A stretch of DNA of 60,748 bases from Bacteroidaceae bacterium (GCA_017615125.1 JAGAAS010000069.1:1-60748), one strand, 5' to 3'; positions 27,335 through 36,416 are shown, counted from the first letter of the stretch. Translations and numbers: made by a program. The notes: generated by a model from the sequence alone, not told the origin.

Positions 27335-30300
27335 ATGAAGCAATACAAACTCGTAAACAACCTCATGGGATGGCTCACGTTTGCCATCGCCGCTGTGGTT
27401 TACTGCCTAACCATCGAGCCTTCGGCAAGTTTCTGGGACTGCCCCGAGTTTATCACTACGGGCTATAAGCTGGAAGTGGGACATCCGCCAGGGGCCCCGT
27501 TCTTCATGCTTGTGGCAAACCTGTTCTCGCAACTCGTGAGCGATCCTGCACAAGTGGCACGTATGGTCAATACAATGTCGGCACTTCTGAGTGCGGGCTG
27601 CATACTTTTCCTCTTCTGGACCATCACACACCTGACGAAGAAGCTCATCTGCGCAAAGGACGACGAGATGACAACAAGCCAGCTCGTCACCATCATTGGC
27701 GCAGGACTCGTGGGGGCGCTTGCCTACACGTTCAGCGACACGTTCTGGTACAGCGCCGTTGAAGGGGAGGTTTACGCATTCAGCTCCTTCTTCACGGCAA
27801 TTGTCTTCTGGTTCATCCTGAAATGGGAGGATGTGGCCGATCAGCCTCACAGCGACAGGTGGATTATTCTCATCGCCTATATGATAGGACTTTCCGTTGG
27901 CGTGCACTTGCTAAACCTGCTCTGCATTCCTGCTATCGTGCTCGTTTATTACTTTAATAGGAAGAAAGAGCAAGTAACCTTCTGGGGAACCGTCCTCGCG
28001 CTGGTTATTTCGGCACTTTTGGTTGCCGTTGTTCTCTATGGCATCGTGCCAGGCATTGTGAAGGTAGGCGGATGGTTTGAGCTGCTGTTTGTGAACCGCC
28101 TGCATATGCACTTCAACACAGGACTTGTCCTCTACATCATTCTATTGGTTGCTAGCCTCGTATGGAGCATCTTCGCCACATACAAGAAAAACAAGTCGGC
28201 ACAGAAGATTGCCTTCCTCGTTACTGTCGGCATGCTCGGTATCCCCTTCCTCGGACACGGGCCCCTGAGCATCATCGTCGGCATCCTCATCCTCGCAGCG
28301 CTGACTGCCGTTCTCTTCATCAGCAAGAAAGACGTCACGCGCCTGCTCAACACGTCGCTGCTCTGCCTGCTGGTGATGGTTGTGGGATACTCCTCGTATG
28401 CACTCATCGTCATTCGCTCTACGGCTAACACGCCTATGGATCAGAACTCCCCGGAAGACATCTTCACGCTGGGCGACTATCTGGGACGTGAGCAGTACGG
28501 CAGCACGCCGCTCTTCTACGGGCAGACCTACGCTTCGAAGGTGAAGCTGAGAGTGGACGGCAGGTACTGCGTGCCTGAGATAAAGAAGGGAGCCCCCATC
28601 TACGGCAAGAAGGAGAAAAAGACTGCCGACGAGAAGGACAGCTACGTCGTTGTCAGCAATCGCGACAAGTACATCTACGCGCAGAACATGTTCTTCCCGC
28701 GTATGTACAGCGAGCCTCACAGCCACTACGGCGCGCAGCAGATAAACCTCTACGATCAATGGGTTCCGGGAGGCATCAAGGGACACAAAGTTAAGTATGA
28801 CCAATGCGGGGAAATGCAGACGCTCACCATCCCCACGATGGGAGAGAACCTTGCCTTCTTCTTCAATTACCAGGTTAACTACATGTATTGGCGCTACTTC
28901 CTCTGGAACTTCGTCGGACGGCAGAACGACATCCAGGGAAACGGCGAGCTGGAAAACGGCAACTGGATTACCGGCATCAAGTTCATCGACAACCTGCTGG
29001 TAGGAAACCAGACGCTCCTCCCCACCGAGCTCAAGGAGAACAAAGGGCACAACGTCTTCTACGGACTCCCCCTCCTCTTGGGACTTATCGGCCTCTTCTG
29101 GCAAGCCTTCCGCGGAAAGAAGGGCATGCAGCAGTTCTGGATTATCTTCTTCCTCTTCTTCATGACGGGACTTGCTATCGTCCTCTACCTGAACCAGACT
29201 CCTATGCAGCCCCGCGAGCGTGACTACGCCTATGCTGCCTCGTTCTATGCCTTTACTATCTGGATCGGGCTTAGCGTGCCTGCTGTTGCCTCTTGGCTGA
29301 GCAAGCTGACGAAGAAAGAGAGCGTCTTGCCTGCTGCCGCAGCTACCGTTCTATGCTTGCTCGTTCCCATTCAGATGGGAAGCCAGACGTGGGACGATCA
29401 TGACAGAAGTCATCGCTTTATGTGCCGCGACTTCGGGCAGAACTATCTCAACACGCTTCCCGATCACGGATATCCTATTATCTATACCAACGGCGACAAC
29501 GACACCTTCCCCCTCTGGTACAATCAGGAGACGGAGCAGTTCCGCACAGATGCCCGCGTCTGCAACCTCAGCTACCTGCAGACTCCTTGGTACATCGATC
29601 AGATGCGTCGTCCTGCCTACGACTCGCCCAGCGTTCCCATCAGCTGGCCTCGTCTGCAGTATGTGGAAGGGACAAACGATTACATCGCCATACAGAGCGA
29701 TGCAAAGAAGGAGATTCTCTCTCTCTACAAACAGAATCCGGAAGCTGCTGCAGCACGGTTCGGCGAGGAGCCTTTCGAGCTGAAGAATATCCTCGCACAT
29801 TGGGTGCAGAGCGAAAACAGCGATCTTCACTTCGTGCCTACCGACTCGGTTTACATCAAGCTTGACAAGGCAGCCATCCTTCGCTCGGGCATGATGATTC
29901 CGAAAGAATACCTCGGCGCTACCGACGAGGAGACGATGTCGAAGATGCCCGACAGGATGTATATCTCGCTGAAAGGCAAGCGCTCTCTTTACAAAAACGA
30001 GCTGATGATGCTCGAGATGCTTGCCCAATGCAACTGGGAGCGCCCCATCTTTATGGCTATCACCGTAGGCTCGGAGAACCATCTCGGATTGGAGCCCTAC
30101 TTCGTGCAGGAAGGCCTCGCCTATCGCCTCACGCCCTTCAACTGGCAGCAGCTGGGGTATGTGAAAGACGCGAAAAGGGAGTTTGTCATCGACACAGAAA
30201 AGATGTACGACAACTTGATGAACCGCTTCCGCTTCGGCAACATGAACAAGGAGGGCATCTATCTTGACGAGACGATTACCCGAATGGCTTGCACCCATCG

Positions 30301-30712
30301 CCGAATGTTCGTACAGCTTGCCGATCAGCTGATTGCGGAAGGCAAGAACGACAAAGCGCTTGCCGTTCTCAACAAGTGCGAGGAGGAACTTCCCGCCTAC
30401 AACCTTCCTCACAGCTACTTCATGAGCTATTCTCACAGTATGGCGCTCGACTACATCGAGCTGGGCGAGAAGGAAAAAGGCCTTCAGATCCTTTGCGATA
30501 TGGCCGACAACGAAATAGAGTACGCTACGTGGTACCTCAGCCTTTCGGGCAAGAAGTTTGCTACCAACGCCACAAGCTGCCGCTCTAACATAGATACCCT
30601 CTACCGGCTCATCCGCTTTATGGAAGAGGCCGACAATCAGGAAGTTGTCGACCGCTATTCGAAACTATTCGAGGAGATCTACCAAGCATACAACTTCCGC
30701 ATGAAAGGATGA
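27335..30712 (+). CDS. DUF2723 (TMEM260-like) GT-C membrane glycosyltransferase
   Basis: 1125 residues. The start, with AAVVYCLTIEPSASFWDCPE at 19-38 and HPPGAPFFMLV, is the hallmark of the DUF2723 family: an acidic residue in the first periplasmic loop is typical of GT-C enzymes. About twelve helices cover residues 10-380, another group lies around 560-690, and the C-terminal 430 residues are soluble with helical, TPR-like repeats near 985-1110. The human relative TMEM260 is a protein O-mannosyltransferase. By analogy this may glycosylate secreted proteins, and Bacteroidetes are known to O-glycosylate them; substrate and sugar are inference. It overlaps the deacetylase gene by 4 bases. Confidence 0.85.
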   Translation: MKQYKLVNNLMGWLTFAIAAVVYCLTIEPSASFWDCPEFITTGYKLEVGHPPGAPFFMLVANLFSQLVSDPAQVARMVNTMSALLSAGCILFLFWTITHLTKKLICAKDDEMTTSQLVTIIGAGLVGALAYTFSDTFWYSAVEGEVYAFSSFFTAIVFWFILKWEDVADQPHSDRWIILIAYMIGLSVGVHLLNLLCIPAIVLVYYFNRKKEQVTFWGTVLALVISALLVAVVLYGIVPGIVKVGGWFELLFVNRLHMHFNTGLVLYIILLVASLVWSIFATYKKNKSAQKIAFLVTVGMLGIPFLGHGPLSIIVGILILAALTAVLFISKKDVTRLLNTSLLCLLVMVVGYSSYALIVIRSTANTPMDQNSPEDIFTLGDYLGREQYGSTPLFYGQTYASKVKLRVDGRYCVPEIKKGAPIYGKKEKKTADEKDSYVVVSNRDKYIYAQNMFFPRMYSEPHSHYGAQQINLYDQWVPGGIKGHKVKYDQCGEMQTLTIPTMGENLAFFFNYQVNYMYWRYFLWNFVGRQNDIQGNGELENGNWITGIKFIDNLLVGNQTLLPTELKENKGHNVFYGLPLLLGLIGLFWQAFRGKKGMQQFWIIFFLFFMTGLAIVLYLNQTPMQPRERDYAYAASFYAFTIWIGLSVPAVASWLSKLTKKESVLPAAAATVLCLLVPIQMGSQTWDDHDRSHRFMCRDFGQNYLNTLPDHGYPIIYTNGDNDTFPLWYNQETEQFRTDARVCNLSYLQTPWYIDQMRRPAYDSPSVPISWPRLQYVEGTNDYIAIQSDAKKEILSLYKQNPEAAAARFGEEPFELKNILAHWVQSENSDLHFVPTDSVYIKLDKAAILRSGMMIPKEYLGATDEETMSKMPDRMYISLKGKRSLYKNELMMLEMLAQCNWERPIFMAITVGSENHLGLEPYFVQEGLAYRLTPFNWQQLGYVKDAKREFVIDTEKMYDNLMNRFRFGNMNKEGIYLDETITRMACTHRRMFVQLADQLIAEGKNDKALAVLNKCEEELPAYNLPHSYFMSYSHSMALDYIELGEKEKGLQILCDMADNEIEYATWYLSLSGKKFATNATSCRSNIDTLYRLIRFMEEADNQEVVDRYSKLFEEIYQAYNFRMKG

Positions 30713-31512
30713 TCTTCCAGCATCCGATAAAACCGTTCCGTCTGCTCTATCCCTCTGCCCTCTGGAGAATGGATAGGGCAGACGGTTCTGTTTATCTCAC
30801 TTTCGACGACGGGCCTATTCCCCAATCGACACCTTTCCTGCTGGAGACGCTAAGGCAATTCGACGCGAAAGCAACCTTCTTTGTTGTCGGAGACAACGTA
30901 CGCAAATACCCCGAGCTTTTCGAAGCGATTCTCCGTGAAGGGCATGCTGTGGGAAACCACACATTTCATCATCTTCGGGCTAAAAATTGCAGCGTTGCAC
31001 ACTATCTGGACGACATCGGGAAAGCGCAAGATCTTATCGAAAACGCATCCGAATTTTTCGAGAAAGAATCCGGCGAGATGAAGAAAGAAAAAAATTTTTT
31101 CCCTTCTCGAAAAAATTTTTTGGAGAAGGAAAAAATTTTCCTTGAGAAAGAAGATGAGAATACGGGTGAGAATTACGAGGATGAGAAGAAGGAAAACGAA
31201 AAAAACCCTTCTCTCGACTTGAGCGACAACGAAGCTCTCCCGCTCTTCCGCCCTCCGCACGGAACTATCCCCTTGAGGCACTATCGTGCCGTTGCCGAAA
31301 GGTACCGCATCGTCCAATGGGACATCGTCACGCGTGACTATAACCGACACGTATCGGCAGAACACATCGTGCACACGATTCAAGCCTACGCCCGTCCAGG
31401 TTCTATCATCAATATGCATGACTCGCTGCGCAGCATCGACAAGCTTCACACCGCCCTTCCTGCTGCTCTCGAATGGCTCATCCAGCAAGGCTACACCCTT
31501 CAGACTCTCTGA
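30709..31512 (+). CDS. Polysaccharide deacetylase (NodB-type CE4) with an in-frame repeat insertion
   Basis: 267 residues. NodB motifs: TFDDGP at 31-36 with the metal-binding and catalytic aspartates, HTFHH at 84-88, RPPHG at 181-185, W204 with D205, and H237 in NMHD. Enzymes of this family remove N- or O-acetyl groups from glycans. Between motif 2 and motif 3, residues about 111-175 form an extra, highly charged Lys/Glu/Asn/Phe segment encoded by the dispersed repeat found in intergenic regions. The frame is kept, and all catalytic motifs survive, so the protein may still be active with a disordered loop. It is coupled by ATGA to the upstream gene, and queG starts 1 base after its stop. Confidence 0.88.
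   Translation: MIFQHPIKPFRLLYPSALWRMDRADGSVYLTFDDGPIPQSTPFLLETLRQFDAKATFFVVGDNVRKYPELFEAILREGHAVGNHTFHHLRAKNCSVAHYLDDIGKAQDLIENASEFFEKESGEMKKEKNFFPSRKNFLEKEKIFLEKEDENTGENYEDEKKENEKNPSLDLSDNEALPLFRPPHGTIPLRHYRAVAERYRIVQWDIVTRDYNRHVSAEHIVHTIQAYARPGSIINMHDSLRSIDKLHTALPAALEWLIQQGYTLQTL
31050..31160 (-). repeat. Dispersed repeat copy 4, inside the deacetylase gene
   Basis: A variant core CGGCGAGATG starts at 31071, followed by AAGAAAGAAAAAAATTTTTT and CCCTTCTCGAAAAAATTTTTT, then a GGAGAAGGAAAAAATTTTCC palindromic run. 31071-31107 equals 19503-19539 except for one base. It contributes coding sequence without a stop. Confidence 0.8.
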
Positions 31513-31513
31513 T

Positions 31514-32455
31514 ATGGAAGCATTTATCAAGCAGAAAGCGTGCGAGCTGGGCTTCACAGCCTGCGGAATTGCAAAAGCCGGGCCTGTGGAGGAAGCCGAA
31601 AGACAGCGCTATCTAAAATGGATTGAGGAGCAGCGACACGGGGAGATGGGCTATCTGGAGCGCAACATCGAGAAGCGCTTTGACCCTACGTTGCTCGTTC
31701 CCGGATGTAAGAGCCTCATTGTCTGCGCGCTCAACTATTTTCCTCCGCAAACCATCAAGGAAAGCCACCTTCGGATTGCTTACTACGCTTACGGTAAGGA
31801 CTACCACAAGGTGCTGAAAGACAAGCTCTACCAGCTGGCGCAAGCAATTGAAGAGCGAAAGAAGGAATCCTCCACCAGCTCTTCCCCTCAGCCTTCCGCA
31901 ATGAAGCCTCGCGCTTTGGTTGACTCCGCTCCTATCCTCGAGCGCTACTGGGCGCAGAAGGCAGGACTGGGATGGATTGGGCGCAACAGACAACTCATCA
32001 TTCCCGGAGCGGGAAGCTTCTTCTTCCTGGGAATCCTGGCTGTGGGCGACGAACTGAAAGCCGACAATCCTTGTCCCAATCGATGCGGCACTTGTCACGC
32101 CTGCCTCGATGCTTGTCCCACAGGAGCGCTGAAGGAAGTCTTTGATGCGCGAAAGTGCATCAGCTACCTCACGATAGAACAAAAAACGCCCATTTCATCG
32201 GGCTTTTTGCCGCTCATCAAGCCCCGCATCTACGGTTGCGACAGCTGCCAGACGAGCTGTCCTTGGAATCGTTTTGCGCAAGCAACCGACGAAAAGGCCT
32301 TCTTTCCTTCCGACAAGCTGCTCCAGATGACCGATGCCGAATGGGAAGCTCTCAGCGAAGAGCAGTATGCTGCGCTGTTTGCCGAAAGTGCTGTCGAACG
32401 GGCTGGCTACAACAAACTCAAAGACAACATCCAAGCAACAAAAGCGGAAAAATAG
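31514..32455 (+). CDS. queG: Epoxyqueuosine reductase
   Basis: 313 residues from ATG 31514, one base after the deacetylase stop. The upstream open extension shows no similarity and overlaps the deacetylase. Features: GFTACGIAKAGPVEEA at the start, GEMGYLERNIEKRFDP, RALVDSAPILER with the catalytic Asp, and two 4Fe-4S motifs, CPNRCGTCHACLDACP and CDSCQTSCPWN. QueG uses cobalamin and Fe-S clusters to reduce epoxyqueuosine to queuosine at the tRNA wobble position. Length is slightly below that of E. coli QueG (379), as is normal for Bacteroidetes versions without the extra C-terminal part. Confidence 0.94.
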   Translation: MEAFIKQKACELGFTACGIAKAGPVEEAERQRYLKWIEEQRHGEMGYLERNIEKRFDPTLLVPGCKSLIVCALNYFPPQTIKESHLRIAYYAYGKDYHKVLKDKLYQLAQAIEERKKESSTSSSPQPSAMKPRALVDSAPILERYWAQKAGLGWIGRNRQLIIPGAGSFFFLGILAVGDELKADNPCPNRCGTCHACLDACPTGALKEVFDARKCISYLTIEQKTPISSGFLPLIKPRIYGCDSCQTSCPWNRFAQATDEKAFFPSDKLLQMTDAEWEALSEEQYAALFAESAVERAGYNKLKDNIQATKAEK

Positions 32456-32462
32456 GGAAAAA

Positions 32463-32494
32463 TTTGCATGTTCCCTTATCTTCCACTATTTTTG
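32463..32494 (+). promoter_or_regulatory. Promoter of kduI
   Basis: TTTG (32463-32466), 20 bases, TATTTTTG (32487-32494), 30 bases before the kduI ATG. This is a near-ideal Bacteroidetes promoter and separates the kdu genes from queG. Confidence 0.8.
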
Positions 32495-32524
32495 TCTTCA
32501 CGAAAACTATTTAATAAGGTATAT

Positions 32525-33367
32525 ATGAAAACAAACTACGAAATCCGCTATGCGGCAAACCCCGCAGACGCCAAACATTACGACACCGCTCGCATCCGTC
32601 AGGAATTCCTGATTGAAACGGTTTTTGCTGCCGACGAAGTCAACATGGTCTACTCCCTCTACGACAGAATGATTGCCGGAGGCGCTATGCCCGTGAACGA
32701 GGAGCTTAAACTCGAAGCCATCGACCCTCTGAAGGCGCAGTTCTTCCTTGAGCGCAGAGAGCTGGGCATCTTCAACGTAGGAGGCGAGGGATGCGTCAAG
32801 GTAGGCGACAAAGTCTATGAGATGAGCTACAAGGAAGCCCTCTACCTGGGACGAGGACAGCGTGACGTGTTCTTCTGCAGCAAAGACGCGCATAAACCTG
32901 CCAAGTTCTACTTCTGCTCAGCCAACGCCCACACTTCGTACCCCGACTACCAGACGACGAAAGCCGAAGCTGTTCACATGCATCTCGGCAGCCTCGAGGA
33001 GAGCAACGAGCGCACCATCAACCGTATGCTCGTGAAGGAAGTCGTTCCCACATGCCAGCTCCAAATGGGTATGACAGAACTCAATCCAGGCAGCACGTGG
33101 AACACGATGCCTGCCCACACCCACAACCGCCGCATGGAGGTTTACTTCTATTTTGAGATTCCTGCTGACCAAGCCGTCTGCCACTTCATGGGCGAGCCCG
33201 ACGAGACGCGCCACATCTGGATGAAAGGCGAGCAAGCCGTCATCAGCCCCACGTGGAGCATCCACAGCGCCTGCGCCACACGCAACTATACGTTCATCTG
33301 GGCTATGTGCGGAGAGAACCTCGACTACAACGATATGGACGGCGTAGCTACTACCGACTTGAAATAA
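32525..33367 (+). CDS. kduI: 5-dehydro-4-deoxy-D-glucuronate isomerase
   Basis: 280 residues from ATG 32525; the longer frame starts upstream of the promoter. The zinc ligands known in E. coli KduI align well: H198, H200 and E205 in HTHNRRME, and H247 in SIHSACA. The family turns 5-keto-4-deoxyuronate, the product of pectate and other uronate lyases, into 3-deoxy-D-glycero-2,5-hexodiulosonate. KduD, encoded next, performs the following step. No lyase, SusC/D or regulator lies next to it. Confidence 0.96.
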   Translation: MKTNYEIRYAANPADAKHYDTARIRQEFLIETVFAADEVNMVYSLYDRMIAGGAMPVNEELKLEAIDPLKAQFFLERRELGIFNVGGEGCVKVGDKVYEMSYKEALYLGRGQRDVFFCSKDAHKPAKFYFCSANAHTSYPDYQTTKAEAVHMHLGSLEESNERTINRMLVKEVVPTCQLQMGMTELNPGSTWNTMPAHTHNRRMEVYFYFEIPADQAVCHFMGEPDETRHIWMKGEQAVISPTWSIHSACATRNYTFIWAMCGENLDYNDMDGVATTDLK

Positions 33368-33411
33368 ACCTCCCTTCAAGGCAGCTACTCCTTTTCTTTG
33401 TCCAACGCGCG

Positions 33412-33492
33412 ATATGAAGAAAGAATCTCGCCGTATGAAGAAGGGAAAATTTTTTATTCCTTCTCGAAAAAAATTTATGTAGAAAGAAAAAA
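33412..33492 (-). repeat. Dispersed repeat copy 5, between kduI and kduD
   Basis: An exact core on the minus strand is at 33424-33437, with GAAGAAAGAA before it and GAAGAAGGGAAAATTTTTTA, TTCTCGAAAAAAATTTAT and GTAGAAAGAAAAAAT after it. It abuts the kduD start codon, so the kduD translation-initiation region is made of repeat sequence. Confidence 0.82.
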
Positions 33493-33493
33493 T

Positions 33494-34300
33494 ATGGATT
33501 CATTGAACATTTTCTCACTCGAAGGAAAGAACGCCTGGATTACAGGCGCTTCCTACGGCATCGGCTTTAACATCGCCCTTGCTTTCCACGCTGCCGGCAT
33601 ACGGCACATTGTCTTCAACGACATCAACCAGGAACTCGTCAACCGCGGGCTTGCTTCCTACAAGGAGGCAGGCGTCGACAACGTCACGGGCTACGTCTGC
33701 GACGTCACGAAGGAAGACGACGTGAAGGCGCTCGTTGAGCGCATCCACGCCGAGATAGGACAAATCGACATCCTGGTAAACAATGCCGGCATCATCAAGC
33801 GCATCCCCATGCACGAGATGACGCGCCAGCAGTTCCAGCAAGTCATCGACATCGACTTGGTAGGACCCTACATCTGCTCCGCAGCCGTCGTTCCCGAGAT
33901 GATGGAGCGCCGCGAAGGAAAGATTATCAACATGTGCTCCATGATGTCCGAGCTGGGACGCGAGACGGTAAGCGCCTACGCGGCAGCAAAGGGCGGCTTG
34001 AAGATGCTCACGCGCAACATCTGCTCCGAGTACGGAGGCTACAACATCCAATGCAACGCCATCGGCCCGGGCTACATCGCCACACCGCAGACAGCCCCGC
34101 TGCGCGAGCGTCAGCCCGACGGCAGCCGGCATCCTTTCGACAGCTTCATCTGCGCCAAGACTCCCGCAGGGCGCTGGCTCGACCCCTCTGAGCTGGGAGC
34201 ACCTGCCGTGTTCCTCGCTTCGCACGCTTCCGATGCTGTCAACGGACACGTCCTTTATGTCGATGGAGGCATCCTCGCCTATATAGGCAAACAGCCCTAA
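33494..34300 (+). CDS. kduD: 2-dehydro-3-deoxy-D-gluconate 5-dehydrogenase (SDR family)
   Basis: 268 residues from ATG 33494; the longer frame runs through the dispersed repeat and adds only low-complexity residues. Classical SDR features: TGASYGIG at 17-24 for NAD(P), NNAG at 96-99, Y162 and K166 in YAAAK with a Ser at 149 or 152. KduD reduces the KduI product to 2-keto-3-deoxygluconate, which enters central metabolism through KDG kinase and aldolase. It could also be annotated gluconate 5-dehydrogenase, but its place after kduI decides the name. Confidence 0.93.
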   Translation: MDSLNIFSLEGKNAWITGASYGIGFNIALAFHAAGIRHIVFNDINQELVNRGLASYKEAGVDNVTGYVCDVTKEDDVKALVERIHAEIGQIDILVNNAGIIKRIPMHEMTRQQFQQVIDIDLVGPYICSAAVVPEMMERREGKIINMCSMMSELGRETVSAYAAAKGGLKMLTRNICSEYGGYNIQCNAIGPGYIATPQTAPLRERQPDGSRHPFDSFICAKTPAGRWLDPSELGAPAVFLASHASDAVNGHVLYVDGGILAYIGKQP

Positions 34301-34400
34301 CAGACGGTTCTATGAAAGCTGCGCAAGGGAGACGAGGCGCACGACAAGCCCTTCGCTCCCTTTCGCCCGCTTCTCGATTACACACTTTATCTTTCTATCT

Positions 34401-35642
34401 ATGAAAAAGTCTGCTTTCGCCTTCTTGGCAACCCTTCTCCTCCTCTCATGCGGCAATACGCCCAAGAGCGACTTCACCGTAACGGTAAAGAACAGCCTCA
34501 ACATCGAGCGCACCGACGAGATGGTGGAAATCCCTATGGCTGACATCACGGCGCGCCTGCCCCTCACCGACGACGGCCAGTATATCGTCACCGACAAGGA
34601 GGGAAACGAGATTCCCTGCCAGATTACCTTCGACGACAACCTCCTCTTCCTTGCCAACGTAAAGGCAAACGGCACGAGCGTCTACTCTATCTCCGTAGGC
34701 TCGTCGTTGGAAGAGCCTGTTTCCTATGCCTACGGGCGTCACTACCCCGAGCGTGTCGACGACATCGCTTGGGAGAACGACGTCACAGCCTACCGCTGCT
34801 ACGGCCCTGCCCTGCAGGCTAACGGAGAGAAGGCTTACGGCTACGACGTTTGGGTGAAGAATACGCCCTCGCTTGTTGTCGAGGAGCGCTATGCCAACGA
34901 GCTCAACCCCGAGACGGCAGCGCAGATTGCCGACTTGCGCCGACAGCACAAGACAGCCGAAGCCGATGAGCTCTATCACTCCGTCTCCTATCATGTCGAT
35001 CACGGCAACGGGCTCGACTGCTACAAGGTAGGCCCTACGCTGGGCGGAGGAGCCGATGCTTTGCTCGATGCCGATGGAAACATCATCTATCCCTACTGCT
35101 GGGCCGACTTCGAGATAATGGAAAACGGCCCCCTGCGCTTCATGGTGCGGCTCACCTACAACCCCTTTGCCTACCGCGAGGATTCGCTTGTCGAGACACG
35201 CATCATCTCGCTTGTCAAAGGCTCGCAGCTCAACAAGGCCGACGTCTCCTTCGCGGGGCTGACAAATGCCGCGCCCATCGTCTCCGGCATCGTTGTCCAT
35301 CCCGAGAATCCCGACGCCTACACGCTGAAGGCTGACGAAGGCTACATCGCCTATCAGGACCTTACCGACAACATCCACAACGACAACGGGCAGATCTACG
35401 TCGGCATCGTAGCCCCAGGCATGAGCGAAGCCCGCTACCAGCCCTTCGGCCCAGCTGAGGCAAGCCAGCGCGGAGCATCGGGGCACATCCTTGCCACAGG
35501 CACCTGCAAGCCTAACGACACCTACACCTACTACTGGGGCAGCGCCTGGAGCAAGGCAGGATGGAAGAGCCGCGAGGAGTGGAACAAATACCTCAGCGAC
35601 TACGCCAAACGGCTGAAAAGCCCCCTCGAAGTCCATTTTTAA
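34401..35642 (+). CDS. DUF4861 lipoprotein of uronate/pectin utilisation
   Basis: 413 residues with a lipoprotein signal LLLLSC (C17). The body resembles the DUF4861 family, which in Bacteroidetes is often encoded beside kduI, kduD and polysaccharide lyases; conserved-looking stretches are YGRHYPERVDDIAWENDVTA, YHVDHGNGLDCYKVGPTLGG and YYWGSAWSKAGW. The fold and reaction are not established as far as I know; a lyase- or hydrolase-like role on unsaturated oligosaccharides at the cell surface or periplasm is inference. It lies 100 bases after kduD and ends the unit at a strong terminator. Confidence 0.8.
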   Translation: MKKSAFAFLATLLLLSCGNTPKSDFTVTVKNSLNIERTDEMVEIPMADITARLPLTDDGQYIVTDKEGNEIPCQITFDDNLLFLANVKANGTSVYSISVGSSLEEPVSYAYGRHYPERVDDIAWENDVTAYRCYGPALQANGEKAYGYDVWVKNTPSLVVEERYANELNPETAAQIADLRRQHKTAEADELYHSVSYHVDHGNGLDCYKVGPTLGGGADALLDADGNIIYPYCWADFEIMENGPLRFMVRLTYNPFAYREDSLVETRIISLVKGSQLNKADVSFAGLTNAAPIVSGIVVHPENPDAYTLKADEGYIAYQDLTDNIHNDNGQIYVGIVAPGMSEARYQPFGPAEASQRGASGHILATGTCKPNDTYTYYWGSAWSKAGWKSREEWNKYLSDYAKRLKSPLEVHF

Positions 35643-35667
35643 ACGGCGTTTCCTCATCCTTTCCCAC

Positions 35668-35700
35668 AGGACGACATCCAAGAGGTGTCGTCCTTTTTCT
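35668..35700 (+). terminator. Terminator of the kdu unit
   Basis: AGGACGACA (35668-35676) pairs with TGTCGTCCT (35686-35694), extended by two inner pairs, and TTTTT follows. It starts 26 bases after the DUF4861 stop. Confidence 0.82.
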
Positions 35701-35841
35701 TCTCTTTTTGCAAAAGGTATCTTCTCTTTTGCAGAATGAAACGCGCAGCACGGAGCTGACAACAAATGCCGGCTCCGCTTATTTTTTCCCTTTTGTAGGA
35801 CTTTCGGGATTTTTTCTTTCTCCAAGTTGTTTATACCATCG

Positions 35842-35920
35842 TGAAGGCTCACGTGTTCCTTCATGAAGGTTAACGTGTTCCTTCGTGAAGGCTAACGTGT
35901 TCCTTCGTGAAGGTATAAAC
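35842..35920 (+). repeat. Tandem repeat, 22-bp period, 3.5 units
   Basis: Units of TGAAGG..AACGTGTTCCTTCG start at 35842, 35864, 35886 and 35908 (partial). CCTTCGTGAAGG spans each junction and can fold. The array is bracketed by GTTTATACC (35829-35837) and its complement GGTATAAAC (35912-35920). It lies in the 453-bp gap between the DUF4861 gene and rpsO, which otherwise holds the two terminators and nothing else recognisable. Confidence 0.85.
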
Positions 35921-36024
35921 AAAATCCGAACTCTACGCGGAAAAAAACCGAATAATAAGGACTATCTCATCATCCGATGAAAGTCAACGGACAATATCTA
36001 TTCGTCAAAAAACTACGAATCCCA

Positions 36025-36064
36025 AGAAAAACAAAGGAGCCGCAGCCTGTTGGCTGCAGCTCCT
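36025..36064 (-). terminator. Terminator of rpsO
   Basis: Read on the minus strand, AGGAGCTGCAGCC, a 4-base loop and GGCTGCGGCTCCT form a long stem (36064-36035), followed by TTTGTTTTTC. It begins 32 bases after the rpsO stop. Confidence 0.85.
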
Positions 36065-36095
36065 CAGCGAGATTTTTCGTACTGAAACCGACGGA

Positions 36096-36365
36096 TTAGC
36101 GACGCAATCCGAGAGCCTTCACGATGTTGCGGTAACGCTCGATGTCGTTCTTCTTCAGATAGTTGAGAAGAGCGCGGCGCTTGCCTACAAGCTGGGTAAG
36201 AGCTCTAGCAGTACTATAATCTTTACGGTTCACCTTCAGGTGCTCCGTCAAATGGGAAATACGGTAGGAGAACAATGCTATCTGGCTCTCAGCGGAACCG
36301 GTATCAGTGTTAGACTTCCCGTACTGTCCAAAGATCTCTTGTTTTTTGTCAGAAGTTAAGTACAT
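36096..36365 (-). CDS. rpsO: 30S ribosomal protein S15
   Basis: 89 residues from ATG 36365, the universal S15 length. The in-frame ATG at 36419 lies at the -7 box and is rejected. The sequence [54 protein letters not shown] and [14 protein letters not shown] is unmistakable. S15 binds 16S rRNA near the central junction and helps form the subunit bridge. It is monocistronic with its own promoter and terminator. Confidence 0.97.
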   Translation of the reverse strand: MYLTSDKKQEIFGQYGKSNTDTGSAESQIALFSYRISHLTEHLKVNRKDYSTARALTQLVGKRRALLNYLKKNDIERYRNIVKALGLRR

Positions 36366-36416
36366 ACTGAAAGGTTTAATGAATAAAAAATGCCCTCCTT
36401 TTTGGAAAAGCGGGTG

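Noticed and set aside
34446-35864. 472-codon minus-strand frame opposite the DUF4861 gene
   Set aside because: Shadow of a lipoprotein gene with a clear signal and family; it also runs through the terminator.
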